From: Corydoras sp. C115
Lineage: Eukaryota > Chordata > Actinopteri > Siluriformes > Callichthyidae
Reading direction: 5' to 3'
Length of the DNA stretch: 64,000 bases
Assembly: GCA_019802505.1 (NCBI GenBank)
Contig: JAFMOC010000240.1
Span: forward strand, 50,001 to 114,000
The notes under the pieces are model-generated. The model was not told the DNA's origin. It was given only the letters and a program-made list of their open reading frames with translations, and made no database searches. The translations under genes and the position numbers were made by a program. Below, one piece after another: positions 10,523 through 20,951 of the stretch. The first letter of the stretch is position 1, and every line of letters begins with the position of its first letter.

Positions 10523-13500
10523 TACACATTAAATATGTTAAATATTTATTTGGCCCCTTATGGACATACATGGACCACAATTGATCAGCACTCTAAGGTA
10601 ATCATATTGCAAGCATGTGTGAAGTAGAAGAATTTGAGTGAAGTGTTTTACTATGATAAATTAGAAATTAATTTGAATTAAGTAAGGATTCATTTGCATA
10701 TAGCAACCTGACTAGGGCTGCAACAATGAATCGGTAAAATCGATTATGAAGCGTCGATAACGAATTTCGCCGTGATTTCCGTTGCGTGATTTCCGCATTA
10801 CTCGCAATGTCGTAACCGCTTATGTCACCTGCAGCACTTCAACAACGCTGTGAAAAAATATATAGCGGGTTGAACAGAACGAAGCAGAATCCGTAAAACA
10901 AGTGGATAAATCGAACAACATGGAAACTCCATCCAGATTGGGATTCAAACCAGGAATCCCAATCTGAGTGGAGTTTCCATGTTCTCCCCGTGTCCACGTG
11001 GGTTTCCTCCGGGTTCTCCCACAGTCCAAAAACATGGATCAAGTCGATTGAATTCTCCAAATTGCCCCATATAGAGTGTGTCTGTGTGAGTGAGTGTGTG
11101 CCCAGCGATAGGTTGGCACCCTGTCCTGGGTTTATCTGCCCAGCGCCAGAGACGCTCTCCCCTGGATAGGCATGGGGACCCCCCCCCCCCTCGACCCTAA
11201 TAGAGGATAAAGCGGAAGATAATGGATGGATAGATGTTAGTATTGTCGAATCAGCATCGAAAAGACAGCTTACGATTTTTTTTTTTTTTTTACAGAAATT
11301 GCTCTTTTATTAAACACATTGCAGCAAATAGGTATGGCAAAAACTAGGTTTTAGTACACCCAAAAACAATGGAAGTGCATTTTGAGTATGACATTGTAAA
11401 AAAAATATATACCACTCTAAATTAAAGTGGAATATTTTAGTTCTTTTGGAGCAAAGTCCTTCAGTCATCTTGTCAGTCAAATAAAGTACAAAAACACAAA
11501 CTATCTAATGTAGATGATTTGCGAGCCGGTGCTTCAGATTTAGGGGCATGGCCACGTGCCGGTTTTGGGAACAGCGAGAGGGAGGGGGAGGGGGGGTCGG
11601 TAGACTGATCGCTTGCACAGCAATGGAGATCGTGATTCAGAATGAATCACATTGTGTGTTAAAATGTGTGTGCACGTGTATAAGTGTTTCTGATACTGTG
11701 CTGTAATAAAGCACTGATACAAATTTTTTATTTTTCGAACCTCCATCGCGATCGATGTATTGGGCTCAAAAACTGCCAAAAACTGAAAAAAAAAAATGCT
11801 GTAAATTAAACCAGACATTTATTGACCTGCTTAATAATTCTACAGTGTAGATGGTTTTCTTCTTAACTACTGACTTGTAATGTTCTCATTTGTAAGTCAC
11901 TTTGGACAAAAGCGTCTGCTAAATGACAATGTAAAGTCATTGGGGGAAAAATTGTATTTGTCCGATTCATCGACTAATCGCAAAAATAATCGACCGATTA
12001 ATTGATTATCAAAATAATCGTTAGTTGCAGGCCTAAACCTGACAAAATGGAAAAGTACTGGTGTTCTACCAATTGTAAGAATTATTTCTAATATAGCACC
12101 ACCTTGCAAAACAAGCGATGCTCGGCCATTTAGAGGCCTCGGGACTACTGTAACCACTAGGCCTCTGATGCCACAAACGAAGACAGTTCTCCATGAGGGA
12201 TGCTCCAAAAGCTATCTGCAGGCACAAATTGTCTGGACCAAAGACAAACATCATATAATCCACAAATCAAAGCACTTCTTTATGTTTTTGCTGCTTGTGG
12301 ATTTGTTCGGGGAGAAAAAAATATGTCAAATTCATCCTTGGTAAATGACCTAATTGAAGCCAGTAAGCTCCAACAAGTTAACAATCAATAAGGTTTGCAG
12401 GTTTGCAATATCCCGGTAATACTTTTGAGTCAAAATGGCAATGTTATGGCCACAAAATCAGCCCGATTCCCAATCAGGTGGAGTTTCCATGTCCTCCACA
12501 TGTCTGGGTTTCCTCCCACAGTCCAAAAACATGAATTCAAGGTCAATTCAAGGTCAAATGCTTCTAATTCCCTCTTATAGTTTATAGTGAGTGTATACGT
12601 CTTTGTGTAAGTGTGCCAATGACAGATTGGTGCCCTGTCCTGGTTTTATCTGCCCAGTGTCCGAAACATCCCACCCCACACACACGACCCTAGTAGAGTA
12701 GGGAAGATATAAATGTGAGAGGAAGATCACGTTTTCACTTAATGTAATTTTGGTAAACCTATTCCTTGTTTACAACCTAATCTTGAAAGATTTCTCCTTG
12801 GCTCTGTCAAACTAAATACAATTACCAAGCAGTTTAACTTCTACACTAGCATTATAAGCAGCAAGTTTACTAAATTTAGAGGTGCTTGCCATATACTAAA
12901 ATCTGAATTAGCCAACACTGTTTTTTTTTTTTAACATTTTAAAATTTTTTCCCACTTCGCTACACTTAACATTGCACTTGCCCCAACCAGAACCACTTAC
13001 TTCTCCTCCTAGTCATCTACAAAGCCATCCACTCAAGTAAAAAGTAATGAGGTGATCTACATTTTGCCTACTGTGCTTTACACAGAAATGTGTCTGCCAC
13101 ATTTAACCTATAAGTGCAGTAAAACACACATACACACACTGGTGAAGTGAGCACACATGCACGGAGAAGTGAGCAGCTTTGTACACAGCCCTGGGGAACC
13201 ATCGGAGTCAGACGCGTCAACCACTAAGCCTCCCTGCCACCCATTTTTCATATTGTCATTTTATATCTATATCAATGTCCTATTTTAAGAAGTAAGTAAA
13301 CATACACTAACAATACTAAATGTAATAAAACCTGTATAGTAATGAATTTTGCATTAACATGCAATAAATTGCTGTATTTTTCTTGCAGTTCAAGCACCTT
13401 AAAGAGTACACTTCTGCTAGCTCAACAAAAACCTGTTAGCTGAGTCAGAAATACCTTCTGTAAGACGCGCTTTGCCTCCAGTGGGTTGACACAGCACAGT

Positions 13501-16055
13501 GGAGCATCCAACACACAGCACAACTGTTTGTGCATGGCTAAAAACGGTGGTGATCTTGTAGCATCCTGTTTAAAAAATAAAAAATAAAAATTAAATAAAT
13601 AAAAGACTGAGGCACCTTTAAAAATGCAAAAAGAATAACCCTATGGGAAAAAATTGACAACAATTGAACAGTTCAGACTGTAATCTGTGCATTAGGGTTC
13701 TTGGGTATGTAAATTTACCCATGCTGTGGTTTCATTAAATGCTTAAATAGACTGACACCTATATAACACATAAATGTTAATAATGCTGAAATTACAGCAG
13801 AACCAAATTTCATAAAAGCAAAAATTTAATATAAAAACAACAAAACACTTTACAAACATATATAAAAAATTTCCGGCTTTAATCAAACAAATGCTTATTG
13901 TCAATATGACACAGACTGCACTTTTTGACTACAACTTTTGACATGCTTATTGGTTTACTGCAGGACACCCAAAATGATGATGAGTTACAAAAGCAAACAA
14001 ACAAGCCCCTGAGCTGAGCAGTTAACAGTTCACTAAATATAAAAGCCACATGAGCCACATCTTGGTGGTTGTAAAAAGTACCATATTTTCCAGACTATAA
14101 GGCGCACCTAAAAGCCTAAAATTTTTTACAGAAATCGGACGTGCGCCTTATAATCCGGTGCGACTTATACGTGTACTGAGTTCCAAAATCTATAAAAGTA
14201 TTGTTGTGTGACCGGGTTGTTTCGTGAAAAAGCCGAGTGAAGAAAATTAATTCAGAGCTTGCCGTCATTCCGGGAGGATTAAATAAAGAACTCCAACCGC
14301 TGGATATTGGCGTAAACAGGGCGTTTAAAGTAAAGTTGCGGGCGGCGTGGGAGCGATGGATGATAGACGGCGAACACACGTTTACTAAACCAGCGGCGGG
14401 CGAGTTACGCCACCGTCTGTGAATGGGTTGTGGATGCCTGGGCTAAGGTTTCTGCTGTAACCGTTGTCCGAGATTTCGCGAAAGCTGCGAAGCTGAAACA
14501 TCCGCCTGGCGACGAGACGGACTCAGACATTGATGAGAGGGAACCGGAGTGCTCGGTCATGAAATTGTGCAGCTTTTTAATTCAGACACAGAAGATGAGG
14601 ACTTTGATGGATTTGTGGGAGAAGAGTGATTAAAAATAATGTGCGTTTTGTCAAGTAGTAGAATAAACTTCAATTATAAATCACAAATCCAAAAGTAAAG
14701 AATCCATCGCATTCTTTACTTTTCTTGTAGATCGTATGTTTTAGCAAGTGCCTTATAATACGGTGCCGTACAGAAAAAGTACCATACAGAAATAGAGTCC
14801 GTAATTGAGAATGCGCCTTATAGTACGGTGCGCCTTATACGTGGGTCAAATACAGAAATAGACCCCGTCAGACTGCGCCTTATGGTCAAGAAAATACGGT
14901 ATATAAACTTCCACAGGGTCCCAGAATAGTATAAAAACTTTTTGTGGGAATCGAAGGAATGTTATGCATTTGTATAGGGAACACACACTTACAACTTAAT
15001 TTATAGTATATACAGATGAATGTGCAAATGTACCATACCAAAATTGTTAACATTGTTTGGAGCAAATTGGAGCAAAACGGTACCCATGTCTATTGCTAAG
15101 TCTGATCCACTTAGACCAGTGACCATATAAACAAAAGTTTCACAATGTTTTGCTAGACTGTCTTTTGCTATTATTTGAAGTAAAGAGTAGTGCAAACACT
15201 TAAAACTGAAATAAAGTTAATAAAGTTCCAAATGCACCAGGGACTTCCCTTGAAATAAAATATGTGAAAAGACAAGAACAGGGTGAAAAGCTTAATAAGT
15301 TGTTGATAGTTAAGTTAGCTTTGCTACAGTTCTGGCCAATGCATGGTAATAATGGCATGCACAATTAGTTACCCACTTCACCTCCACTCCATCATTGCAA
15401 AAATGCCTTGTTTTCACTTCATCAGCAGTTCACTGCATAATGTGCAAATCAGGACTGATCTTAAGACCCGAGCACCCACCTGGACACTTCACATCCATGA
15501 AATAGGAATTTGGGCTCTGTACAAGACGCTTTTTCTTGTGCCTCCTCCTCTCCTCCTCGGGGGTGGGGTGCAACAAGTCTTTTGCGAGCTGTAAACGTCA
15601 TAAGCACACATTAAGCAAAAACAGATAGACAGCAGTGATTTCACAGAAAATTTGTCGCACAAGGTGTTCACAAACAGACGGTCGTAAATAAATTGCGTAT
15701 AAAATAAATTTTTATAACGTCACTATCATATAAGCCACCTGTTTAATGTATGTATTGTCAGATATCGCAATTGCATAACAGTCAGACACGATAAATACGT
15801 TTAAAGTGTATATTCACGATGAAGTAGCGGCGGCTCCGAGCCTCCATGGTTTCATGCGCGTGGCCATCTTGAAATGCGGTGGTGAGCCTGCGTTATTATA
15901 AACTAAAGTAAATTGTAAACGGCGTAGTCAAAATCCTCAAATTGTCCCAAGGAAATATTTATGTCTTCCGCTAACTTAAACGGCTGCATTGTTTTAAAAA
16001 TAAGTCGGTATAAGCAGCAGGTTTGAATAGTTTATTCTTGTATACTCACTGGCAT
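8644..16055 (-). CDS. rps27: 40S ribosomal protein S27 (eS27) gene, four coding exons
   Basis: Spliced CDS: exon 1 16050-16055, exon 2 15480-15588, exon 3 13455-13565, exon 4 8644-8672. That is 6+109+111+29 = 255 nt, or 84 codons plus TGA, exactly the family length. Every intron is GT-AG and phases fit. The protein begins MPLAKDLLHP, has a basic stretch RRRHKKK, and a C4 zinc finger from Cys-X2-Cys (CPGC, residues 37 and 40) and Cys-X2-Cys (CVGC, 56 and 59), ending FRRKQH. eS27 is a structural protein of the small ribosomal subunit; the zinc finger holds its fold on rRNA. Lys5 and the Pro after residue 10 favour rps27 over the rps27-like paralogue. The third intron (4.8 kb) is swollen by transposons. 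No lesion is seen, so the gene looks functional. Confidence 0.97.
8673..9128. other. rps27 intron 3, gene-proximal part
   Basis: AT-rich intron sequence; nothing recognisable in it. Confidence 0.5.
9129..9875 (-). mobile_element. Tc1-like transposon relic in rps27 intron 3
   Basis: Minus-strand sequence decays from a Tc1-like transposase of a second family. Recognisable pieces are the antisense of the Pro-Gly-Glu-Arg-Tyr-Leu region (about 9490-9520) and of the N-terminal helix-turn-helix region (about 9780-9870). A TACACTATAT-like end lies near 9128-9140. Several internal deletions and stops are present and the far end is missing. Confidence 0.72.
9876..10438. other. rps27 intron 3, unassigned
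   Basis: AT-rich, no motif that I recognise. Confidence 0.45.
10440..10522. repeat. (TA)n(CA)n microsatellite
   Basis: About 31 AT units are followed by about 10 AC units, inside rps27 intron 3. Confidence 0.98.
10919..11236 (+). mobile_element. V-SINE with inverted head (palindromic)
   Basis: The plus-strand V-SINE body starts at 10955. Immediately before it, 10919-10945 is the same SINE segment inverted (25 of 27 paired bases match), separated by a 9-base loop (10946-10954). The tRNA head is missing. The tail ends in GGATGGATAG near 11236. Confidence 0.88.
11835..11935 (+). mobile_element. L2 LINE 3' tail, 5'-truncated
   Basis: Matches the 3' end of the L2 copy at 32878-32970 (shared words CTACAGTGTAG, TGATGTTCTCATTTGTAA-like, GCGTCTGCTAAATGAC). 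Only about 100 bp remain. Confidence 0.75.
12044..12460. other. rps27 intron 3, unassigned
   Basis: Short frames run on both strands (for example 12066-12263 minus) but with no family match that I recognise. No clear snoRNA box C/D or H/ACA arrangement is visible. Confidence 0.4.
12463..12712 (+). mobile_element. V-SINE fragment, head-less
   Basis: Central block, CCTCCCACAGTCC and the tail half are recognisable. The head is lost, and several indels mark an older copy. In rps27 intron 3. Confidence 0.82.
12713..13454. other. rps27 intron 3, exon 3-proximal part
   Basis: AT-rich. A CACACA-rich stretch at 13120-13230 ends in AACCACTAAGCC, a remnant of a V-SINE head on the minus strand. No gene. 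Confidence 0.45.
13455..13565 (-). CDS. rps27: rps27 coding exon 3
   Basis: The acceptor TTTAAACAG precedes GATGCTAC; the exon ends ACAGAAG before donor GTATTT. It encodes the second zinc ligand of the first pair and the second CVGC pair. Confidence 0.96.
13566..14080. other. rps27 intron 2 left of the pogo relic
   Basis: AT-rich intron sequence with nothing recognisable. Confidence 0.5.
14081..14899 (+). mobile_element. pogo/Tigger-type DNA transposon relic
   Basis: The ends are inverted: left CCATATTTTCCAGACTATAA and right ...GCCTTATGGTCAAGAAAATACGG, flanked on both sides by TA (14079-14080, 14900-14901), the pogo target. Inner copies of the GCGCCTTATA motif repeat near the right end. It holds only the C-terminal part of the transposase. 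Located in rps27 intron 2. Confidence 0.85.
14237..14633 (+). pseudogene. pogo-like transposase C-terminal remnant
   Basis: Two frames cover the end of a DDE_1 (pogo/jerky class) transposase. The first (14237-14422) has IPGGLNKELQPLDIGVNRAF, the usual segment around the last catalytic acidic residue. The second (14430-14633) has the acidic tail DETDSDIDEREPE. They are split by a stop and frameshift near 14422-14430. The DNA-binding and most of the catalytic domain are missing, so it is not functional. Confidence 0.85.
14902..15479. other. rps27 intron 2, exon 2-proximal part
   Basis: No feature recognised beyond intron sequence. Confidence 0.5.
15480..15588 (-). CDS. rps27: rps27 coding exon 2
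   Basis: The acceptor TTTACAG precedes CTCGCAAAAG; the exon ends TGTCCAG before donor GTGGGT. It encodes residues 3-38 plus the first base of Gly39, including the basic KKKR segment and the first zinc-binding Cys. Confidence 0.96.
16050..16055 (-). CDS. rps27: rps27 coding exon 1 (Met-Pro)
   Basis: ATGCCA followed by donor GTGAGT (minus strand, 16044-16049). A two-codon first coding exon is characteristic of rps27 genes. The context CCAACATGC around the start is a fair initiation site. Confidence 0.93.
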
Positions 16056-16079
16056 GTTGGCAAAGATTTCGCCGTAGCC

Positions 16080-16160
16080 GAAAAGGAAGTAAGTAGCGGA
16101 AGCAGTGGGATAATACCAAACTGAGCACGCGAATATGGCGGAAGTGGTGCAGCTGGGAGA
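16080..16160 (-). promoter_or_regulatory. rps27 promoter and 5' TOP start
   Basis: The minus strand carries CTTCCTTTTC (16080-16089), a terminal oligopyrimidine start typical of ribosomal protein mRNAs, which would give a 5' UTR of about 34 nt. Just upstream, CCGCCATATT near 16131-16142 resembles a YY1 site, common in ribosomal protein promoters. There is no TATA box. TOP messages are translated under mTOR/LARP1 control (family knowledge). Confidence 0.7.
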
Positions 16161-16303
16161 CTGAAGAAGACATGACAGTAAGGTCGTATCGACACGACAG
16201 TAAGGGTTCTAATCGATTCTGTCCGATCCAGCATGCTTTTCCGAACATGCTTGATTATTTTTCCATCCACGCATCAAATGATTTATTCAGATGAGCCTGT
16301 TTA

Positions 16304-16305
<2 letters not shown>

Positions 16306-16393
<88 letters not shown>
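16306..16393. repeat. (TA)n microsatellite, 88 bp
   Basis: Uninterrupted TA repeat about 200 bp upstream of the rps27 start region. Confidence 0.98.
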
Positions 16394-16395
<2 letters not shown>

Positions 16396-16532
16396 CAAGC
16401 CAAAAGTGTTTCTTAATTAAATATTTTACATAGATTGTAGAGAAGTGATAAACATCAATAATTCATGTCATTTTAAAATATACAGCAATATGAGCAAAGA
16501 CATAATATCTGAATAAATTTATTGCTTTCATT

Positions 16533-16665
16533 CCAAACCTGAGAACACAGAGAAAAAGCACACAGACACGGGGAGAACATGAACTCTCCACCTAGATTGG
16601 GATTGAAACCTGAATCCCAGCACTGAGAGACATACGTGCCAACCACTAAGCCACCGTGCCACCAG
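16533..16665 (-). mobile_element. V-SINE head fragment
   Basis: Minus-strand tRNA-like head and central block (CCACTAAGCCACCGTGCC at the right end). The tail half is missing. A possible second piece of V-SINE tail lies at 16785-16850. Confidence 0.8.
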
Positions 16666-17615
16666 TAAATAACAGTAAAATGTGTTTTAAAAAATACGCT
16701 ATGAACAAGATCATCATTTAAACAATTGACATTCAACATGACAAAAACTGCTGTACACAACACAGTACAAAGAAACTCTTATCTTATTTCATTATATTTT
16801 GCTTAATCCTTTATTAGAGTCACATTAGGGGTTCTCTATTCCCAGTCAGAGGATGTCGTTTTGGCCGGAGGAAATACATGTCTCTGGAAGAGGCGCAACC
16901 AAGGGAATCATTATAAAATGAAGCAGAGTATTTGAAATTTTTGGGAAGTATTTGGAACAAAATATAATTATCATCAGTCTGACGGCCCACCACTGCCACA
17001 AAGGCAGGTCAATTATTTAAATTATATATAAATAAGGATATTAATGTAGCTTTGGTTGAGGGTGTAAAAGTATTTAGTGGAACTGATTAAATAGACAATA
17101 AGTGAAATGTCTTTGAACTTTTCACTGGTATTGTATGTCTTATAAAATGCCGATATAGAGAATACTTCATGTATAAACTAAACCACCAATGCATTATTGT
17201 TAAAATGTTTAGCCATTTTTATGCCTATTTAGTTTATTAATAAAATTATTATGAATGGTTAAACATCATCATTGGCATGATTTATTGAAGTGTTAATTGG
17301 CTAACACATTATCAATCATGCATATTAACTTAATAATTAAATTAAAAACCTGGCTGTATATTTTAACACATCAGTATCATTTCCTGGTTGTCACATAATG
17401 CTTAAGCTTAGTGTGGGAGTAAGGCTGAAATGAGATCCTGGTACAATAATGAGGGGCAGTACACACTCTTAAGTGTAATGAACTCTCCATGTCCCAGTGG
17501 ATGTGAATGAGGGTCACAACTGTTTCCTTGACTCAAGTTAAAGTCTGTTTCTCTTTCAGTGAACTGTAATAGTGTAGGTCTTCTAACCAGTCTCATTCTC
17601 ATTTACTCTTGACAG
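16666..17615. other. intergenic DNA
   Basis: AT-rich; no gene recognised. It leads into an exon-like segment at 17616. Confidence 0.4.
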
Positions 17616-17723
17616 TGCGAGGCATCATGTATACCCATACTCATCTTTGCATGTCGACAAAGTATGTCTGTATTCTTACACAGTAAGAAGCTACAAGATA
17701 TGGGTTGGACATTTGCAGCAGAG
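17616..17723 (+). other. exon-like segment, 108 bp, open in one frame
   Basis: Bounded by a good acceptor (CTCTTGACAG, ending 17615) and a strong donor (GAG|GTAAGT at 17724). The 108 bases are exactly 36 sense codons in the first frame. The peptide matches nothing I know. It could be a 5' exon of a plus-strand gene such as the cortexin-domain gene at 34163, or chance. Confidence 0.3.
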
Positions 17724-17992
17724 GTAAGTTATAATAAAAATAAGGCAACAAGACAGATAAATTTAAGTGACTATTGATATGCACAACATTTAATAAAATG
17801 CTTATTCCTAAATGTGTTAGAATAATTACCACTGTTAAATATTGTCATGGAGTTTATAGATTTTTTTTTTTAGTAACGTGTATGCACTTTTTTTTAAATT
17901 AAATTAAATTACAGTACAGAACTGGTTTATAAAAACAATATATGTATCACAGATTTCTGATATTAATACAGGCTGTAAAACATAAAACTTCT

Positions 17993-18664
17993 GTAACACT
18001 TTCTATAAATCTGGTATTCATAATGCATTTTAAGTGCATTTATAAAGTATTCATAACGCATTATATTATCTGTAATAAGCCTTTGTTAATGTGCATAGAT
18101 ATTCATGCACATTAACAAATCATAGTAATCATAGTAATAAATTGTTATAACAATTTGACATAATGCTTTATAACACAAAGTGACAATGCATTATAGTATA
18201 TAAACTTTTGGTTCTTTGTATGTTTAGACATTTTAAGTTGAAACAAGATGCATTTATAAGCTTTTATAATTTATTATGCACTACTTTGTATACAGTCTCT
18301 TTCAAGTGGTAATTAATAACAACACTTTACTTTATGCCTGTAAAGAAAGCTTTATAAGCTTTTAGAAACAGTTATCGGCTTATAAAGTCATTTTTAGGAA
18401 AAGTGTTCATTAAACACAAATGTTATAAGGCTTTATTTTGCTGGTCTTTTAAAGTTGCTGAACATTTAAAAAAAATAATTTATAATGTATTATGTCAATT
18501 TGTGTTACAAAGCCTAAGAACTTGTTTTCATAACACTTTATGAGTGTGGTTATGAACATCTATGGACAAGTAAAAGATTATGACAATTACTGTAAAGCAT
18601 TATAAATAGCTTTATAAATGTGTTAATAATGCATTATAAATACCAGGTTTAGGTAATGTATTAC
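17993..18664. mobile_element. foldback/MITE-like element, 672 bp
   Basis: Terminal inverted repeats of 37 bp (17993-18029 and 18628-18664) pair at 30 of 37 positions, with GGTAT and ATAATGCATT exact. Inside are further inverted blocks, for example around 18140-18200 against 18480-18520, and a short palindrome near 18090-18117, so most of the element can fold on itself. No coding capacity. Family not recognised. Confidence 0.7.
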
Positions 18665-19729
18665 CAAAATATCAACATTGATTGTTATATTTTTGTATAC
18701 ATATATTATATTTATATATTTATGTTTAAAGCAAATGAGACTACAGGTTTAAAACCTTTCAGGAACAGAGAACGATATTTTTGTTTCTATCTATTTAAGA
18801 AATTGCAATAATTCAATGTCTTTAATTAAATGACTTTACTTTTTTCAGTTTTTTTGGCTATTCAACTTGTTTGGGTGTGGATCAGACCCAATCTGATCAA
18901 CGAACATTTTAGCTAATTGCAAAAGAGCAGATCGCTTTCCTCCTAAATTAACATAACAATTTCAATTACAAAGAGAGAAGGCCTAGTGTGACAGCAAATT
19001 TCCGTCACTGATCACGTTTCTTTTTTAAATTCTCCACCTAGTTTGCACCATCACCTTGTTTCCAATTTTCTATCCAGTGATTTAGTGGTATTCTGGGGAA
19101 ACTGGAGTTGCTACAGTGACAGAACTAGCAGCTACCAATCATAACAAATGGTTGGAGAGCCTTGTGCTCCATCTATTAAGCACGCCGGCATTCAACCCCC
19201 TGCTAAACTATTGATAAAGGCTGTCATGTCAAGGGGAGGTAGCACTGCCATGCTATTATAGTAATGGAGGATAGACAAGGGACAACACGAAATAGGAGAG
19301 AAGATAAAGTAACTTGAAGATGCCACAGTCAACCATGTATATGAAAAGTAGAAAATATAGAGCTTAAAAAACAAAAAAGGTTTAATCTTTATGTTTATTG
19401 ATTAATTTATTACAAAAAAAGTTAGTAACACTTTAGTAACACATTGATAACACTTAACACTTCCTGAAAGTTTTAAATCCTAAGGACAATAGCCTCCCAT
19501 TTGTCTAACCTTAGGGTGTCATTTGGAAGCTATTGATATTGATAACGAACCACAGCCCATCCACCCCTCGTAAAAACCCCATGGTACAGTACACTAGCCC
19601 TGTGCACAGCACCTAGAAAAGCTGGCGACCATGTCCATGGTCTCCGTCGCCTCTTCTTCAGCCTTCTGAACACAGAACAAACAAAAAGACAGTACCCCAG
19701 CAAACAAAACGTCATCCAACACACGATCA
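18665..19729. other. intergenic DNA
   Basis: No gene or repeat family that I recognise. Confidence 0.45.
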
Positions 19730-19790
19730 GCATTGGAGTGAGGAAGCCATCTTCACACTTCAGGACTGTTTTGATTCCACTGACTGGCAG

Positions 19791-20771
19791 ATGTTTGGTG
19801 AAGCAGCAGGCAGAGACATCAATGAACTCACAGACTCCATCACAAGCTACATAAGCAAGTGCACTGATGACATTGTCCCCAAAATCAGTGTCAAAACATT
19901 TCCTAACCAGAAACCATGGATCACCGCTGAGGTTCGGGCAAAACTCAGAGCTTGTACCGCTGCCTACAACTCTGGAGATCCAGCAAGCTACAAGTTTGCC
20001 AGATACGACCTCCAGAGGACCATCAAACTGGCCAAAAGTAACTACAGGGACAAAGTGGAGACCAACTATCAGGGTTCTGATCTCAGACGCATGTGGAGCA
20101 GTCTACGTACCATCTCTGACTACAAAGGCAGAACGAGCTGTGACATGGGGTTGCCTTCCTCACTACCTAATGAGCTAAATGCTCATTACGCTTGTTTTGA
20201 GGCAAACAACTCCTCCCGTGCTGCCAAACTCCCTGTAGATCAGGAGAGCTTCTCCCTAACCATCTCCATGTCTGTGTTCATTAGATGCTTCAAGTCCATA
20301 AACCCACACAAAGCACCTGGTCCTGATGGTGTCCACAGTCGGGTTCTTAGAGCATGTGCCAGCCAGCTTGCTGGGGTCTTCACTGACATTTTCAACCTCT
20401 CTCTGAGTCTGTCAGTGGTTCCCACATGCTTTAAGAGAATGACGATTGTCCCGGTTCCGAAGACATCAGCCGTCTCCTGCCTGAATGACTACCGACCAGT
20501 CGCACTCACATCAGCAGCTATGAAGTGCTTCAAGCGGTTGGTCAAGTCACACATCTGCTCCACACTTCCCACCACCATGGACCCTCAACAGTTCGCATAC
20601 CGTCCCAACAGATCCACAGACGACGCCATCGCACTGACCATTCACACTGCACTCATACACCTGGACAAAAAGAACACTTATGTTAGAATGCTGTTCCTAG
20701 ATTACAGCTCATCATTCAACACCATCATCCCTGCCAAACTCATTCAAAAACTCATAGACTTGGGCTTAAAC
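19791..20771 (+). pseudogene. LINE reverse transcriptase, N-terminal half
   Basis: A 327-codon open stretch. Residues 1-150 form the linker between endonuclease and RT. RT motifs follow: HKAPGPDGV (about residue 171), NDYRPVAL (about 232), QFAYRPNRSTDDA (about 268) and the first catalytic Asp segment FLDYSSSFNT (about 303). The frame runs without damage to the hAT insertion and stops a few bases past it. Confidence 0.88.
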
Positions 20772-20951
20772 CAGTGATTCTCAATTATTTTCTATTAAGA
20801 ACCCCCTAGGAAGAAGAAAACATTTTGCGCCCCCCACACACACACGCACGCACACTCACCTCACCCCCCCTCCCGTACATGACAAAATGGGATGAAAAAG
20901 TATTTTTACACGCCCACTGTAGTATCATTTGTCTATAAATTTGTTATAAGT

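Larger units (their letters stand above)
10713..12035. mobile_element. non-autonomous hAT element with exact 8-bp TSD
   Basis: Left end TAGGGCTGCAACAATGAATC and right end reading inward ...ATCGTTAGTTGCAGGCCTA form terminal inverted repeats of the TAGGGCTGCAAC type known in hAT elements. They are flanked by a perfect 8-bp duplication, aacctgac, at 10705-10712 and 12036-12043, the hAT target length. There is no transposase. The cargo includes a palindromic V-SINE (10919-11236), a segment related to 24658-25095, and an L2 tail (11835-11935). The element lies in rps27 intron 3. Confidence 0.9.

Noticed and set aside
10344..10627. Frames made of Tyr-Ile repeats on both strands
   Set aside because: They are the (TA)n/(CA)n microsatellite read as codons.
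12066..12263. 65-codon minus frame in rps27 intron 3, considered as an exon or intronic snoRNA
   Set aside because: No splice context, no family match, and no box C/D or H/ACA layout could be seen.
16137..16176. Plus-strand ATGGCGGAAGTGGTGCAG start opposite the rps27 promoter, as a possible divergent gene
   Set aside because: The frame ends in TGA after nine codons and no donor or continuing exon is visible; it lies in a YY1-like promoter motif.
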